Assembly: GCA_030690265.1 (NCBI GenBank)
Contig: JAUYHA010000177.1
Coordinates: 1 to 64,000, forward strand
Length of the DNA: 64,000 nt
DNA from: Dehalococcoidales bacterium
GTDB taxonomy: Bacteria > Chloroflexota > Dehalococcoidia > Dehalococcoidales > UBA2162
Reading direction: 5' to 3'
Every line of letters starts with the position of its first letter. Within the stretch, counting starts at the first letter, position 1. Shown piece by piece: positions 56,952 through 64,000 of the stretch. Made by a program: the position numbers and the translations under genes. Under the pieces are notes generated by a model. It made no database searches, was not told the DNA's origin, and saw only the letters and a list, made by a program, of their open reading frames with translations.

Positions 56952-57709
56952 TCTGCTTCCTCCATTATCCGGCTTTCGTCACTTTCCAGCGGACTTGAGA
57001 GTCCGCCGTCCTTTCTGATTCTCCAAAAATGAACGCCGATAAGAATAGCCATCATCAGAGGGAAGAACCACATATGCAATGCATAAAATCTAACCAGAGC
57101 TTCCGGGCCCACCTCACTAGCGCCTAACAGCAGCAGCCGGAGTTGCTCACCGATAAAGGGAGTAACTCCGGCTATATTGGTGCCTACGGTAACTGCCCAG
57201 TAGGCAAGCTGGTCCCAGGGAAGCAGGTAGCCAGTGTAGCTCAGCAGTATGGTCAATACCCAGAGCATGACCCCGATTACCCAGTTGAATTCTCTGGGAC
57301 GCTTATAGCCACCGGTGAAGAAGACCCGGCACAAGTGGAGAAAAACTGTTAGCACCATAAGATGAGCTGCCCAGCGGTGCATATTCCTAATTAACATGCC
57401 AAAAGTAATTGCCGTCTCCAGCCGTTGAATATCACTATAGGCCCGCTCAACGGAAGGAGCGTAGAAGAACATCAGCCAGACTCCGGTGCCCACCAGAACT
57501 ATGAACAAGAAAGTGGAGATTACCCCCATACCCCAGGTGTAGCTTACCTTGAGGGAGTGCCTTTTAACCCTGACGGGATGGATATGAAGGAATAAGGTGT
57601 TGATGATAACCTTAGCCCGGTTCTCTTCAGTATTGGGGTAGCCCTGCCGAAAGATAGATTTCCATACCCGGTTCTGCGTTATCATTCTGGTAAGTGAGCG
57701 AGTTTTCAT
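56948..57709 (-). CDS. Cytochrome b N-terminal subunit (b6-like), diheme
   Basis: A 253-residue membrane protein with four TM helices and the two pairs of heme-ligand histidines: RNMHRWAAHLMVLTVFLHLCR and YALHMWFFPLMMAILIGVHFWR. GYLLPWDQLAYWAVTVGTNI matches the Qo/Qi-site region. It is split from the C-terminal half, as in b6f-type and many Gram-positive bc complexes. It lies 3 bp after the flavoprotein gene. Confidence 0.92.
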   Translation of the reverse strand: MKTRSLTRMITQNRVWKSIFRQGYPNTEENRAKVIINTLFLHIHPVRVKRHSLKVSYTWGMGVISTFLFIVLVGTGVWLMFFYAPSVERAYSDIQRLETAITFGMLIRNMHRWAAHLMVLTVFLHLCRVFFTGGYKRPREFNWVIGVMLWVLTILLSYTGYLLPWDQLAYWAVTVGTNIAGVTPFIGEQLRLLLLGASEVGPEALVRFYALHMWFFPLMMAILIGVHFWRIRKDGGLSSPLESDESRIMEEAE

Positions 57710-57712
57710 TAT

Positions 57713-59710
57713 TTAGCCGTTAGTCTCCTCTGTTGCCGCTCCGGCATTTTGGTCATATATCAGCTCTTCCTCAAAGTGGAAAGCCTCCATGGTAATAGCC
57801 CCGGTGGGGCAACGTTTGGCGCAAAGACCACAGCGTATGCAGCGGTCTTCGTCTTTTATCATAGCTGTCCCCTGGTTGAGAACCTCGCCGCCTTTTTGGA
57901 AATCACTTAACGGTATTCCGTACCTGGCTTCAACCATTTCCGCCACTCTTTCATCGCCTTCTATCCTGTCCAGCCTTATCATTTTGTAGCAGTTCTGAGG
58001 GCAGACATCCACACAGCCGCCGCAGAGAATACAGAGGTCGCCATTGAAGACAGTCTGGATGTGGCACTTGAGACAGCGTTCGGCCTGCTCCCTGGCTGAT
58101 GATTCATCAAAGACCGCCTCAACTTCAGAACCTCCGGTCCTCCTGTCCAGCGGCACCCGTGGCGGGTTAGCCCGGGGTATATCCAGAATTTCGGTGTGAG
58201 GTAAATCTTCCTCAGGAACGGGAGTCAGCCAGCCCCGGAGCACTGTCCTTGGCTCCACTTTTTTCAGATAGTTATCTATGGCCCGGGCGGCGCGGTGACC
58301 GCTGGCGACAGCATCAATAACTGTCCGCGGGCCACGTATGGCGTCGCCTCCGGCGAAGATTCCGGGGGCAGCAGTCGCCAAGGTATCAGTATCAACCGCA
58401 ATCGCTCCTTGAGTTGAAAAAGCGATGCCATCTCTCGGGCGAATAAAACTGAGGTCGCTTTCCTGTCCTATAGCCAGAATCACCGAGTCGCACTCGAACA
58501 AAGACTCAGACCCCGGAACAGGGACGAAAGCAGGCTGCTCCTTTTCATCCGGTTGCAGGCGGCCGGCCAGAGTTTCAAAACCGGTTACCTTACCCTGGCT
58601 GCCAACAATGCGCTTGGGTAATACTTCAGTATGGAGGATGATGCCTTCTTCCAGAGCATTATCCAGCTCTTCCAATGGTGAGGTTCGCATTTCCTCCAGG
58701 GTGCCCCTGTAAAACACATGTACCTCATTCACTCCCGAGCGGAGAGCCTGCCGGGCAGCATCCATAACAATCATCAGGGTAGTATCAGTGGTAATCTCAT
58801 CCGTTTCTCTCTGCCGAACACTCCGGCGGGCACTTTCTACTCCTCCTCCAACCACTGCCACCCTGGTGCCAAGATTAATTCGATGGCCCTGTTTCACATG
58901 GGTGAGAAAATCTACGGCAGCCAGAACGCCATTAAGGTCAACGCCATCAATATCCAGCCATCTGTCTTTATAGGCACCAATGGCGATGAGGATAGCTCCA
59001 AAGCCCTGCTCCTGCAAACTGTTCAGGCTAAAGTCGACCCCCATGCGCATATTTGCCTTAATCTCTACCCCCAGGTCCAGGATTTCACCAATCTCCAGTC
59101 TCAAAACTTCCCGCGGCAGCCGGAATTCCGGAATTCCCAGCAGAGCCATACCTCCGGCTTCAGATGCAGCTTCAAAGATAGTTACCTTATAACCGAGAAG
59201 GGCTAAATCATGTGCAGCAGTAAGGCCAACCGGGCCGGCTCCAATAATAGCCACCGGGCTACTGCTTGGTGCTGTCTTGCCAGCCTCTTTATGCCTGCCT
59301 GCCGATACCTGGCTGAAGCTCTCCACAGTTTGGGCATTAGCCGGCGGCTTCCCGCTCAAACGGGCGATACCGACCTGGCGGTCAGCTTCTCTGAGGAGAG
59401 GCAGGCGGCTTCTTGATTCCGCACCGTAGTGTTCGGAGAGAAAGCGTTTTAAGGTGCGGATGGTAATCGCCTCATCAATCTTACCCCGGCGGCAGGCCCG
59501 CTCACAGTGAGAAGGGCAAACACGCCCGCAAATAGAAGCGAAGGGGTTAGGTTGTCTGGCAATAATATAGCCTTGAGCATAATCACCGCGGGCTACGGCA
59601 TTTACATAGCCCTGGGCGTTAGTGTGAGCAGGACAGGCATTTTGACAGCTTATGTTTCTTTTGTAGTAGTCAGTACCTACTAGTTCTACCTGATATTTTT
59701 TGTCAGTCAT
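57713..59710 (-). CDS. GltD-type NAD(P)H-dependent FeS flavoprotein with two C-terminal 4Fe-4S domains
   Basis: A 665-residue oxidoreductase. It begins with a dihydropyrimidine-dehydrogenase-like Fer4 domain (CQNACPAHTNAQGY...CGRVCPSHCERACRRG). The FAD motif VAIIGAGPVGLTAAHDLALLGY and a second Rossmann fold follow. In this fold the usual GGGNVAMDAAR is split: GGGVESARRSV... then VMDAARQALRSG, an insertion of about 25 residues. It ends with FeS domains (CLKCHIQ..C and CIRCGLCAKRCPTG). It sits inside the bc operon, so it may feed or draw electrons for the complex; its partner is not certain. Confidence 0.87.
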   Translation of the reverse strand: MTDKKYQVELVGTDYYKRNISCQNACPAHTNAQGYVNAVARGDYAQGYIIARQPNPFASICGRVCPSHCERACRRGKIDEAITIRTLKRFLSEHYGAESRSRLPLLREADRQVGIARLSGKPPANAQTVESFSQVSAGRHKEAGKTAPSSSPVAIIGAGPVGLTAAHDLALLGYKVTIFEAASEAGGMALLGIPEFRLPREVLRLEIGEILDLGVEIKANMRMGVDFSLNSLQEQGFGAILIAIGAYKDRWLDIDGVDLNGVLAAVDFLTHVKQGHRINLGTRVAVVGGGVESARRSVRQRETDEITTDTTLMIVMDAARQALRSGVNEVHVFYRGTLEEMRTSPLEELDNALEEGIILHTEVLPKRIVGSQGKVTGFETLAGRLQPDEKEQPAFVPVPGSESLFECDSVILAIGQESDLSFIRPRDGIAFSTQGAIAVDTDTLATAAPGIFAGGDAIRGPRTVIDAVASGHRAARAIDNYLKKVEPRTVLRGWLTPVPEEDLPHTEILDIPRANPPRVPLDRRTGGSEVEAVFDESSAREQAERCLKCHIQTVFNGDLCILCGGCVDVCPQNCYKMIRLDRIEGDERVAEMVEARYGIPLSDFQKGGEVLNQGTAMIKDEDRCIRCGLCAKRCPTGAITMEAFHFEEELIYDQNAGAATEETNG

Positions 59711-59730
59711 TTTTTAGTTGGTATTGATTT

Positions 59731-60243
59731 TTAACTTGGCTTTACCGATAACAGGCGCTCGCTTATCAGCAGTTGTCTGGTATCATCCAGCCTGGAAGCT
59801 GCTACCCTGACAACTCCCTTTAAAACAGTATAGCCAATATCGTGATTCTTTTCAATTAATTGTCTCAGTTTACGACCGTTAATAGATAAGACTCTGACAT
59901 CCTGCAGGCATACTGCTGTCAGGAGATGGGTGTACGGTTCAACGACAGCTGACCAGCCCACTATTTCATTACTGGTGGCTATATCCACGGTGATTCTCCG
60001 GCTGGCCCGGGTGACTGATTTAGGTAATGAAGCCTGTATAGCTACTCTACCTTCTTGAACGATAAAAAACTCTTCAGAACTATCCGCTTCCTCAAAAAGG
60101 ATAGTCCCTGCCTCAAATTGCTTCTCGGCGGTAAAAGAGGCTATTTCCTTCAATGCGTTATCGCCAAGGGTTGCCAAAACGGGGCAACTTTTCAAGCCGG
60201 AAATAACCGACTTATCCGACCTATCACCCGTTCTATAGCTCAT
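59731..60243 (-). CDS. Stand-alone cyclic-nucleotide-binding-fold protein with degenerate site
   Basis: A ~170-residue CAP-like sensor domain without an HTH. The beta-roll is recognisable (FEAGTILFEEADSSEEFFIVQEGRVAIQ), but the phosphate-binding cassette (GEMA...RSAT in true binders) reads IVGWSAVVEPYTHLLTAVC, lacking the key Glu and Arg, so cAMP binding is doubtful. ATG 60243 has GAGGAG 6 nt upstream and is preferred over 60279. It is second in the bc operon, 20 bp before the flavoprotein, and may be a redox or ligand sensor. Confidence 0.82.
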   Translation of the reverse strand: MSYRTGDRSDKSVISGLKSCPVLATLGDNALKEIASFTAEKQFEAGTILFEEADSSEEFFIVQEGRVAIQASLPKSVTRASRRITVDIATSNEIVGWSAVVEPYTHLLTAVCLQDVRVLSINGRKLRQLIEKNHDIGYTVLKGVVRVAASRLDDTRQLLISERLLSVKPS

Positions 60244-60296
60244 TGAAAACTCCTCTGAGACAGGTTGCAAGATAATCATTCCGGTTCACCCAGGCG

Positions 60297-60959
60297 CTAA
60301 TGTTCAGTCTGTATCTTGCCGCTTCGCCAAAAGCGGGCGGTAAACTTTTTGAGTAAACCGTAGCCATATAAAGCCAGACCGGCTAATACCAGCAGGACGC
60401 CGTACGGGGCAAGCCATAAGGTACCGATGAGATAAAGCCCGCCTCCGATACTTACCGTACCGGCAGATAAGGCATTCCTGGGTGCCTGGTCATCCTTCTG
60501 CGCAGCAGCCAGCCGTGTTTTTACTTCAATGTTAGCAAATATCGGGGTTGCGGCTATCGCTCCATCGTGATTCAGGTCATTTAGTCTGAAAATAGTATTA
60601 CCGGCTATCCCTTTTCTAGAGAAGAAAACCTGCCTGTCCCGGCTGGAAGGGCCCTTTGGTATCAGCTGCACATCCAGATTATTTACCAGGACTACACGCG
60701 TTCCCGGCATTCTTTGGGAGATACTCTGGGCTATGTCTAGGCCGCTCATCCGTGACAGAGTCAGACCATCCATGCCGACCGAATAAGGCAGCTCACTATC
60801 TATAATGGCAACATCCGGCCGCAGGTTCTCCGCCAGGTCGAGCACCTTAATGGCATTTTCTGCCTGTCCAATGACGACAGCCCCCGGTTCTTCTTCAACT
60901 ACATCCGTAAGCAAACCCTGTAATTGAGGCCATTCCGAAGCTAAGACAACTCTCATCAT
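60297..60959 (-). CDS. Receiver-like domain with C-terminal membrane helices
   Basis: A 220-residue protein. The N-terminal ~110 residues resemble a CheY-type receiver with the phospho-acceptor region VAIIDSELP, but the N-terminal acidic pair is weak (VVLASE) and the Ser/Thr is replaced (VVLVNN). The middle is not assigned. Two TM helices close the protein (LYLIGTLWLAPYGVLLVLAGLALYGYG). It is first in the bc operon with a strong AGGAGG site. A membrane adaptor or phosphorelay module is possible, with no certainty. Confidence 0.6.
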   Translation of the reverse strand: MMRVVLASEWPQLQGLLTDVVEEEPGAVVIGQAENAIKVLDLAENLRPDVAIIDSELPYSVGMDGLTLSRMSGLDIAQSISQRMPGTRVVLVNNLDVQLIPKGPSSRDRQVFFSRKGIAGNTIFRLNDLNHDGAIAATPIFANIEVKTRLAAAQKDDQAPRNALSAGTVSIGGGLYLIGTLWLAPYGVLLVLAGLALYGYGLLKKFTARFWRSGKIQTEH

Positions 60960-61168
60960 TTACCTCCTCCGGCAGGGATTACATGTTTTGACCATACCGG
61001 CCCTTCAGATATAATAACAGTAGGTAGCTGGCTCACACATCAGAGAAATACCTCGTTTTGAAAGTTAGTAATACTTGTGGCTAACCAGGTAAAATTACTT
61101 GGTAGCAGTTAGGGTTATTACGCTACATCGGTAGGGGATTTTTTGCTAGACTAAGGGTAGATGGGGTT

Positions 61169-61837
61169 ATGATTATGGAGGAGATAAGGATTGTCCTGGC
61201 AGAAGACCATGCGTTAATGCGCGAGGGAACGCGCCGTATCCTCGAGGAGTATCCTGACCTGAAAGTAGTTGGTGAGGCTGAGGATGGTCAACGGGCATTG
61301 GATTTGATAGCTACTCTTAAGCCAGATGTAGCTATCCTGGATATCCGCATGCCCAAACTTAATGGCGTTGCCGTTGTTCGCCGGATGAGAGAACTCTCCC
61401 CAGCTACGAAAGCAGTGATGTTAACCGCCTATGACGATGATGACTACATCCTCGCTTTGATGGAGGTTGGTGCCTCGAGCTACCTCTTGAAAACTACTCA
61501 GGCAGATGAGTTGGTCGATGCAATACGTAGAGTCCACATGGGTGAGGCAGTCCTCGGTAAGGATATTGCCGTTAAGGTAGCCCAGCTCTGGGCACGCCAC
61601 CGGATTATGGATGGAGATAATTTATCGGCGGAGCTTAGCCCCCGTGAACGGGATGTGCTGGAGTATGCTGCTAAGGGTCTCCGCAATAAAGATATTGCTG
61701 ACAAATTGTATATGAGCGTCCGTACTGTGGAAGGCCATTTGAGCAATATCTATACCAAGCTCCGTGTTTCTTCGCGTACCCAGGCCGTTCTCTACGCCAT
61801 ATCCCAGAACCTGGTTAGTCCGGAAGAAGAGAAGTAA
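61169..61837 (+). CDS. NarL/FixJ-family response regulator
   Basis: A 222-residue regulator. The receiver has LAEDHALM, VAILDIRMP, MLTAYD and YLLKT, so all five phosphorylation residues are present. The C-terminal HTH is complete (LSPRERDVLEYAAKGLRNKDIADKLYMSVRTVEGHLSNIY). It is divergent from the bc operon across 209 bp, so it is a candidate regulator of it. It is 3 bp before its kinase gene. Confidence 0.95.
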   Translation: MIMEEIRIVLAEDHALMREGTRRILEEYPDLKVVGEAEDGQRALDLIATLKPDVAILDIRMPKLNGVAVVRRMRELSPATKAVMLTAYDDDDYILALMEVGASSYLLKTTQADELVDAIRRVHMGEAVLGKDIAVKVAQLWARHRIMDGDNLSAELSPRERDVLEYAAKGLRNKDIADKLYMSVRTVEGHLSNIYTKLRVSSRTQAVLYAISQNLVSPEEEK

Positions 61838-61839
61838 CC

Positions 61840-63309
61840 ATGAGTAAAGTGCGGCTGAATATGAACAGGGTGCCCTACCTGCCCGTTCTCCCCTTCCTGC
61901 CGAAAAGCTTCAAACTGCTCAAACACCACTTAAGCGGGCATCAAGCTATGTTACGGGAGTGGCGCTTCTGGGTAATTGTTATTCCAACAATTCTCGTTTC
62001 AGCAGCCCACACTATCCTGGAAACCGTGATACACCTCCCGGCTTTTGGGCTACTTTACTTCGTCCCCAGTGCTTTATTTCTTATTCCGGTAGTGTTTGCA
62101 GCGCTGACCTTTGGATTGAGAGGAGCTCTCGTCACCTCGCTGACGGCTACTGTGATTACTATTCCTAACTGGGTCTTCTTTCACGAAAGCTGGGAGACTC
62201 TCGGCTGTATATCTCAGCTGTTCGTGGTCAATATTGCCGCTTATTTCATCGGGAAGCAGACTAACAAGGTAAGGGGTGCCCTGCAGCAAGCAAAAGCCGC
62301 CAGAACGGCTCTGGCAATTTCTGAAACAAAATACCGCAGGTTATTTGAATCCAGTCCCAACCCTATTCTCGTCCTGGATGTAAATGGTGCTATCCAGGAT
62401 GCCAATCTGGCGGCAGGTGTTCTCTTCACTAAGACGCCGGAATCTCTGAAGAGGACTGCCGCGGCTGACCTGCTCGGGACGACAAATACCCAGAAACTTC
62501 TTGGTTTTTCCAGGGATAGCCAGCCCCCGGAGGCGCTGACTCTAAAGCTTAAGGATGGTCTGGAACTTTACGTAGAGCCAGCGTTTACCCAGGCCAATGA
62601 TATTCAGGACAGCCTCGTTATCCAGCTCCACCTGAGGGATGTTACCGAAGAAAGAATGCGGCAGGCGGGACTTAGAGCCTACGCGGCCCATGTGCTCCAC
62701 GTCCAGGAAGAGGAGCGTCAGCACATTGCCCGGGAGTTGCATGATGTAACGATTCAGCAACTGGTCTTGCTTTACCGTCAGCTGGATAGCAGCGAATCTC
62801 TACCGCAATCTCTCGTCAACATGCTGAAAGGAGCCAGGGGAACAATCGAGGAAGTTATCAGGGGACTTCGAGATTTCACCAGGACTCTACGGCCTTCGAT
62901 TCTGGATGATATCGGACTGGAAGCCTCTATCCGCACTCTGCTCTCAGGCTTTATGCAAAGGTCAATGATTAAAGGACGGATAAAAATAGTTGGACAACCG
63001 CGAAGATTACCACCAGATGTTGAGTTAGGGGTTTTTCGTGTTGTTCAAGAGGCATTATCTAATGTAGAACGCCATGCTCGGGCAACTCAGGTGGCTGTAA
63101 CGATAACCTTCGACAAAGATAAAGTCAGGCTGGAGGTAGTTGATAACGGGGTAGGTTTTACTGTACCATCCTCCCCGGGTGACTTTTCTGCCAGCGGTCA
63201 GCTGGGGCTCATCAGTATGCAGGAACGGGCAAAGCTGCTCAACGGTAAGCTCGAAATCCAGTCCAGCCCCAATAAGGGCACCCGGGTTATTATCTCTATT
63301 CCTGTCTGA
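61840..63309 (+). CDS. Membrane PAS / HisKA_3 sensor histidine kinase
   Basis: A 489-residue kinase. Four or five TM helices lie in residues ~45-145 (FWVIVIPTILVSAAHTILETV, LLYFVPSALFLIPVVFAALTFGL, LVTSLTATVITIPNWVFF, LFVVNIAAYFIG), a DUF4118-like sensor without a large outer loop. A PAS domain follows (YRRLFESSPNPILVLDVNG). The phospho-histidine is in EERQHIARELHDVTIQQL, and the HATPase boxes are EALSNVERHARA and VDNGVGF...GLISMQERAK. It forms a pair with the regulator just upstream. Confidence 0.93.
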   Translation: MSKVRLNMNRVPYLPVLPFLPKSFKLLKHHLSGHQAMLREWRFWVIVIPTILVSAAHTILETVIHLPAFGLLYFVPSALFLIPVVFAALTFGLRGALVTSLTATVITIPNWVFFHESWETLGCISQLFVVNIAAYFIGKQTNKVRGALQQAKAARTALAISETKYRRLFESSPNPILVLDVNGAIQDANLAAGVLFTKTPESLKRTAAADLLGTTNTQKLLGFSRDSQPPEALTLKLKDGLELYVEPAFTQANDIQDSLVIQLHLRDVTEERMRQAGLRAYAAHVLHVQEEERQHIARELHDVTIQQLVLLYRQLDSSESLPQSLVNMLKGARGTIEEVIRGLRDFTRTLRPSILDDIGLEASIRTLLSGFMQRSMIKGRIKIVGQPRRLPPDVELGVFRVVQEALSNVERHARATQVAVTITFDKDKVRLEVVDNGVGFTVPSSPGDFSASGQLGLISMQERAKLLNGKLEIQSSPNKGTRVIISIPV

Positions 63310-63319
63310 GGAGACATCC

Positions 63320-64000
63320 TTGATTCATTTATCACGTATGGGACTGCTCAAGAAAACTTTTATTTTTGTTGGGGCCGGGTTTGCGGCGCTGATGGCTCTT
63401 TTAACCTTTATTTCGCTGGATACCGTCAACCAGGGTATCGAAATTGCTTCACGGGAAAAGCTTGCCGTGGCGGAAAACATTGCTTCAAACATTGATGATA
63501 TCATACTGCACCTGCATTTTGAGACAGCTTATACCGCTTCGGTCCTGGGAAATAACTGGCAGAAAGTTGACGCTGAGTCAGACAGGAGTGAGCGTCTAGT
63601 CTCCTTAAGAAACCACCTGCTACGCCATATGGCTTCGTTCCGGCAAGTAGATGCGGTAGTATTCGTAGCCCTACTGGATAGCGGAGGGAATGTTCTGCAG
63701 ATGGAGCCTGCCCCTGAGCAGGGAATAGCACAATCTGTGGCTGCTGCTCCTGCTATTCAGCAAGTCTTAGCCGGTGATGAGGAATATATTGAAGTGGAGA
63801 AGGCAATTCTAACGGGTGATAGCCCGACCCTCTCAATGGTGGTCCCTGTTAAAGACGACCAGCAATTATTACAGGGAATGATAGTTGCTGATATTCCGGT
63901 CATTCCCGGTAACTTTGATTCCCTTCTCCAGCGGTGGGGAGCAGAGCACGACTTACAGGTTATCAGTGAAACCGGCACCATCGTGGCGAGTTCTCTGCGG
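63320..64000 (+). CDS. Membrane sensor protein with extracytoplasmic Cache-like domain, 3' end outside the window
   Basis: An open frame running off the window end, absent from the ORF track. TTG 63320 follows GAGGAG at a good 6-nt spacing; ATG 63338 is in frame but has no such site. An N-terminal TM helix (FIFVGAGFAALMALLTFISL) is followed by a periplasmic-type sensor domain (ASREKLAVAENIASNIDDI...ILTGDSPTLSMVVPVKDDQ) resembling dCache. The output domain is not visible. It is probably a histidine kinase or cyclase-type sensor, co-transcribed with the kinase ahead (10-bp gap). Confidence 0.75.
   Translation, partial: MIHLSRMGLLKKTFIFVGAGFAALMALLTFISLDTVNQGIEIASREKLAVAENIASNIDDIILHLHFETAYTASVLGNNWQKVDAESDRSERLVSLRNHLLRHMASFRQVDAVVFVALLDSGGNVLQMEPAPEQGIAQSVAAAPAIQQVLAGDEEYIEVEKAILTGDSPTLSMVVPVKDDQQLLQGMIVADIPVIPGNFDSLLQRWGAEHDLQVISETGTIVASSLR

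Overview
The window looks like a chromosomal segment from an uncultured, mostly anaerobic bacterium, most plausibly Chloroflexota, class Dehalococcoidia. This is inference from gene content: a CimA-type citramalate synthase, a DRG-like TGS GTPase next to uvrC, a LexA with a Gram-positive-type GAAC-N4-GTTC box, NarL/HisKA_3 two-component pairs, and large secreted PKD proteins. A heme catalase and a Rieske/cytochrome b operon argue against a strictly organohalide-respiring Dehalococcoides. No transposase, phage gene, CRISPR array or rRNA was seen. One tRNA gene (Leu, anticodon UAG) is present.

Layout. 0-5 kb: end of cimA, yraN, nth, a hicBA toxin-antitoxin pair and a catalase, with three copies of a dispersed short repeat. 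5.3-10.3 kb: a minus-strand operon of an MBL hydrolase, a geranylgeranyl-reductase-like flavoprotein fused to a cyclic-nucleotide-binding domain, an RCK potassium channel and a type II NADH dehydrogenase. 10.4-15.9 kb: a complete oppABCDF oligopeptide/dipeptide importer with a stem-loop between oppA and oppB. 16-21.2 kb: a 1725-residue secreted protein with PKD domains, a C25-like (clan CD) peptidase region and 23 tandem [S/A]WDEG-type pentapeptides. 21.6-27.9 kb: a NarL-type response regulator with its GAF/HisKA_3 kinase, then a 1373-residue adenylate cyclase with the architecture of animal soluble adenylyl cyclase (two cyclase domains, ATPase, TPR).

28-48.8 kb is mainly housekeeping: a 5'-truncated cytochrome c, a GNAT, tRNA-Leu, a phosphodiesterase, a DRG-like GTPase, uvrC, a PrsW-like protease, rho, mscS, transaldolase, pyrG, gyrB, pyrE, an orphan adenine methylase, nadD, obgE, dnaA, fmt, a second phosphodiesterase and lexA. 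48.8-54.5 kb is accessory: a membrane-anchored surface protein and a secreted partner, a palindromic intergenic repeat, a membrane LuxR regulator, an unlisted 37-residue basic ORF, a radical SAM activase, and two decayed NarL regulators. 54.9-61 kb: an operon for a Rieske/cytochrome b complex with a diheme cytochrome c, a GltD-type iron-sulfur flavoprotein, a degenerate cNMP-binding-fold protein and a receiver-like membrane protein. 61.2-64 kb: a second NarL/HisKA_3 pair and the start of a third membrane sensor that runs off the window.

The strongest candidates for something new are the sAC-like cyclase together with the cNMP-domain flavoprotein, the SWDEG-repeat C25-like protein, the bc complex operon carrying its own pyridine-nucleotide flavoprotein, and the four-copy dispersed repeat that lies upstream of four different genes. 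ORF boundaries come from the supplied track. Start adjustments, promoters, hairpins and pseudogenes were read by eye. No database search was possible.
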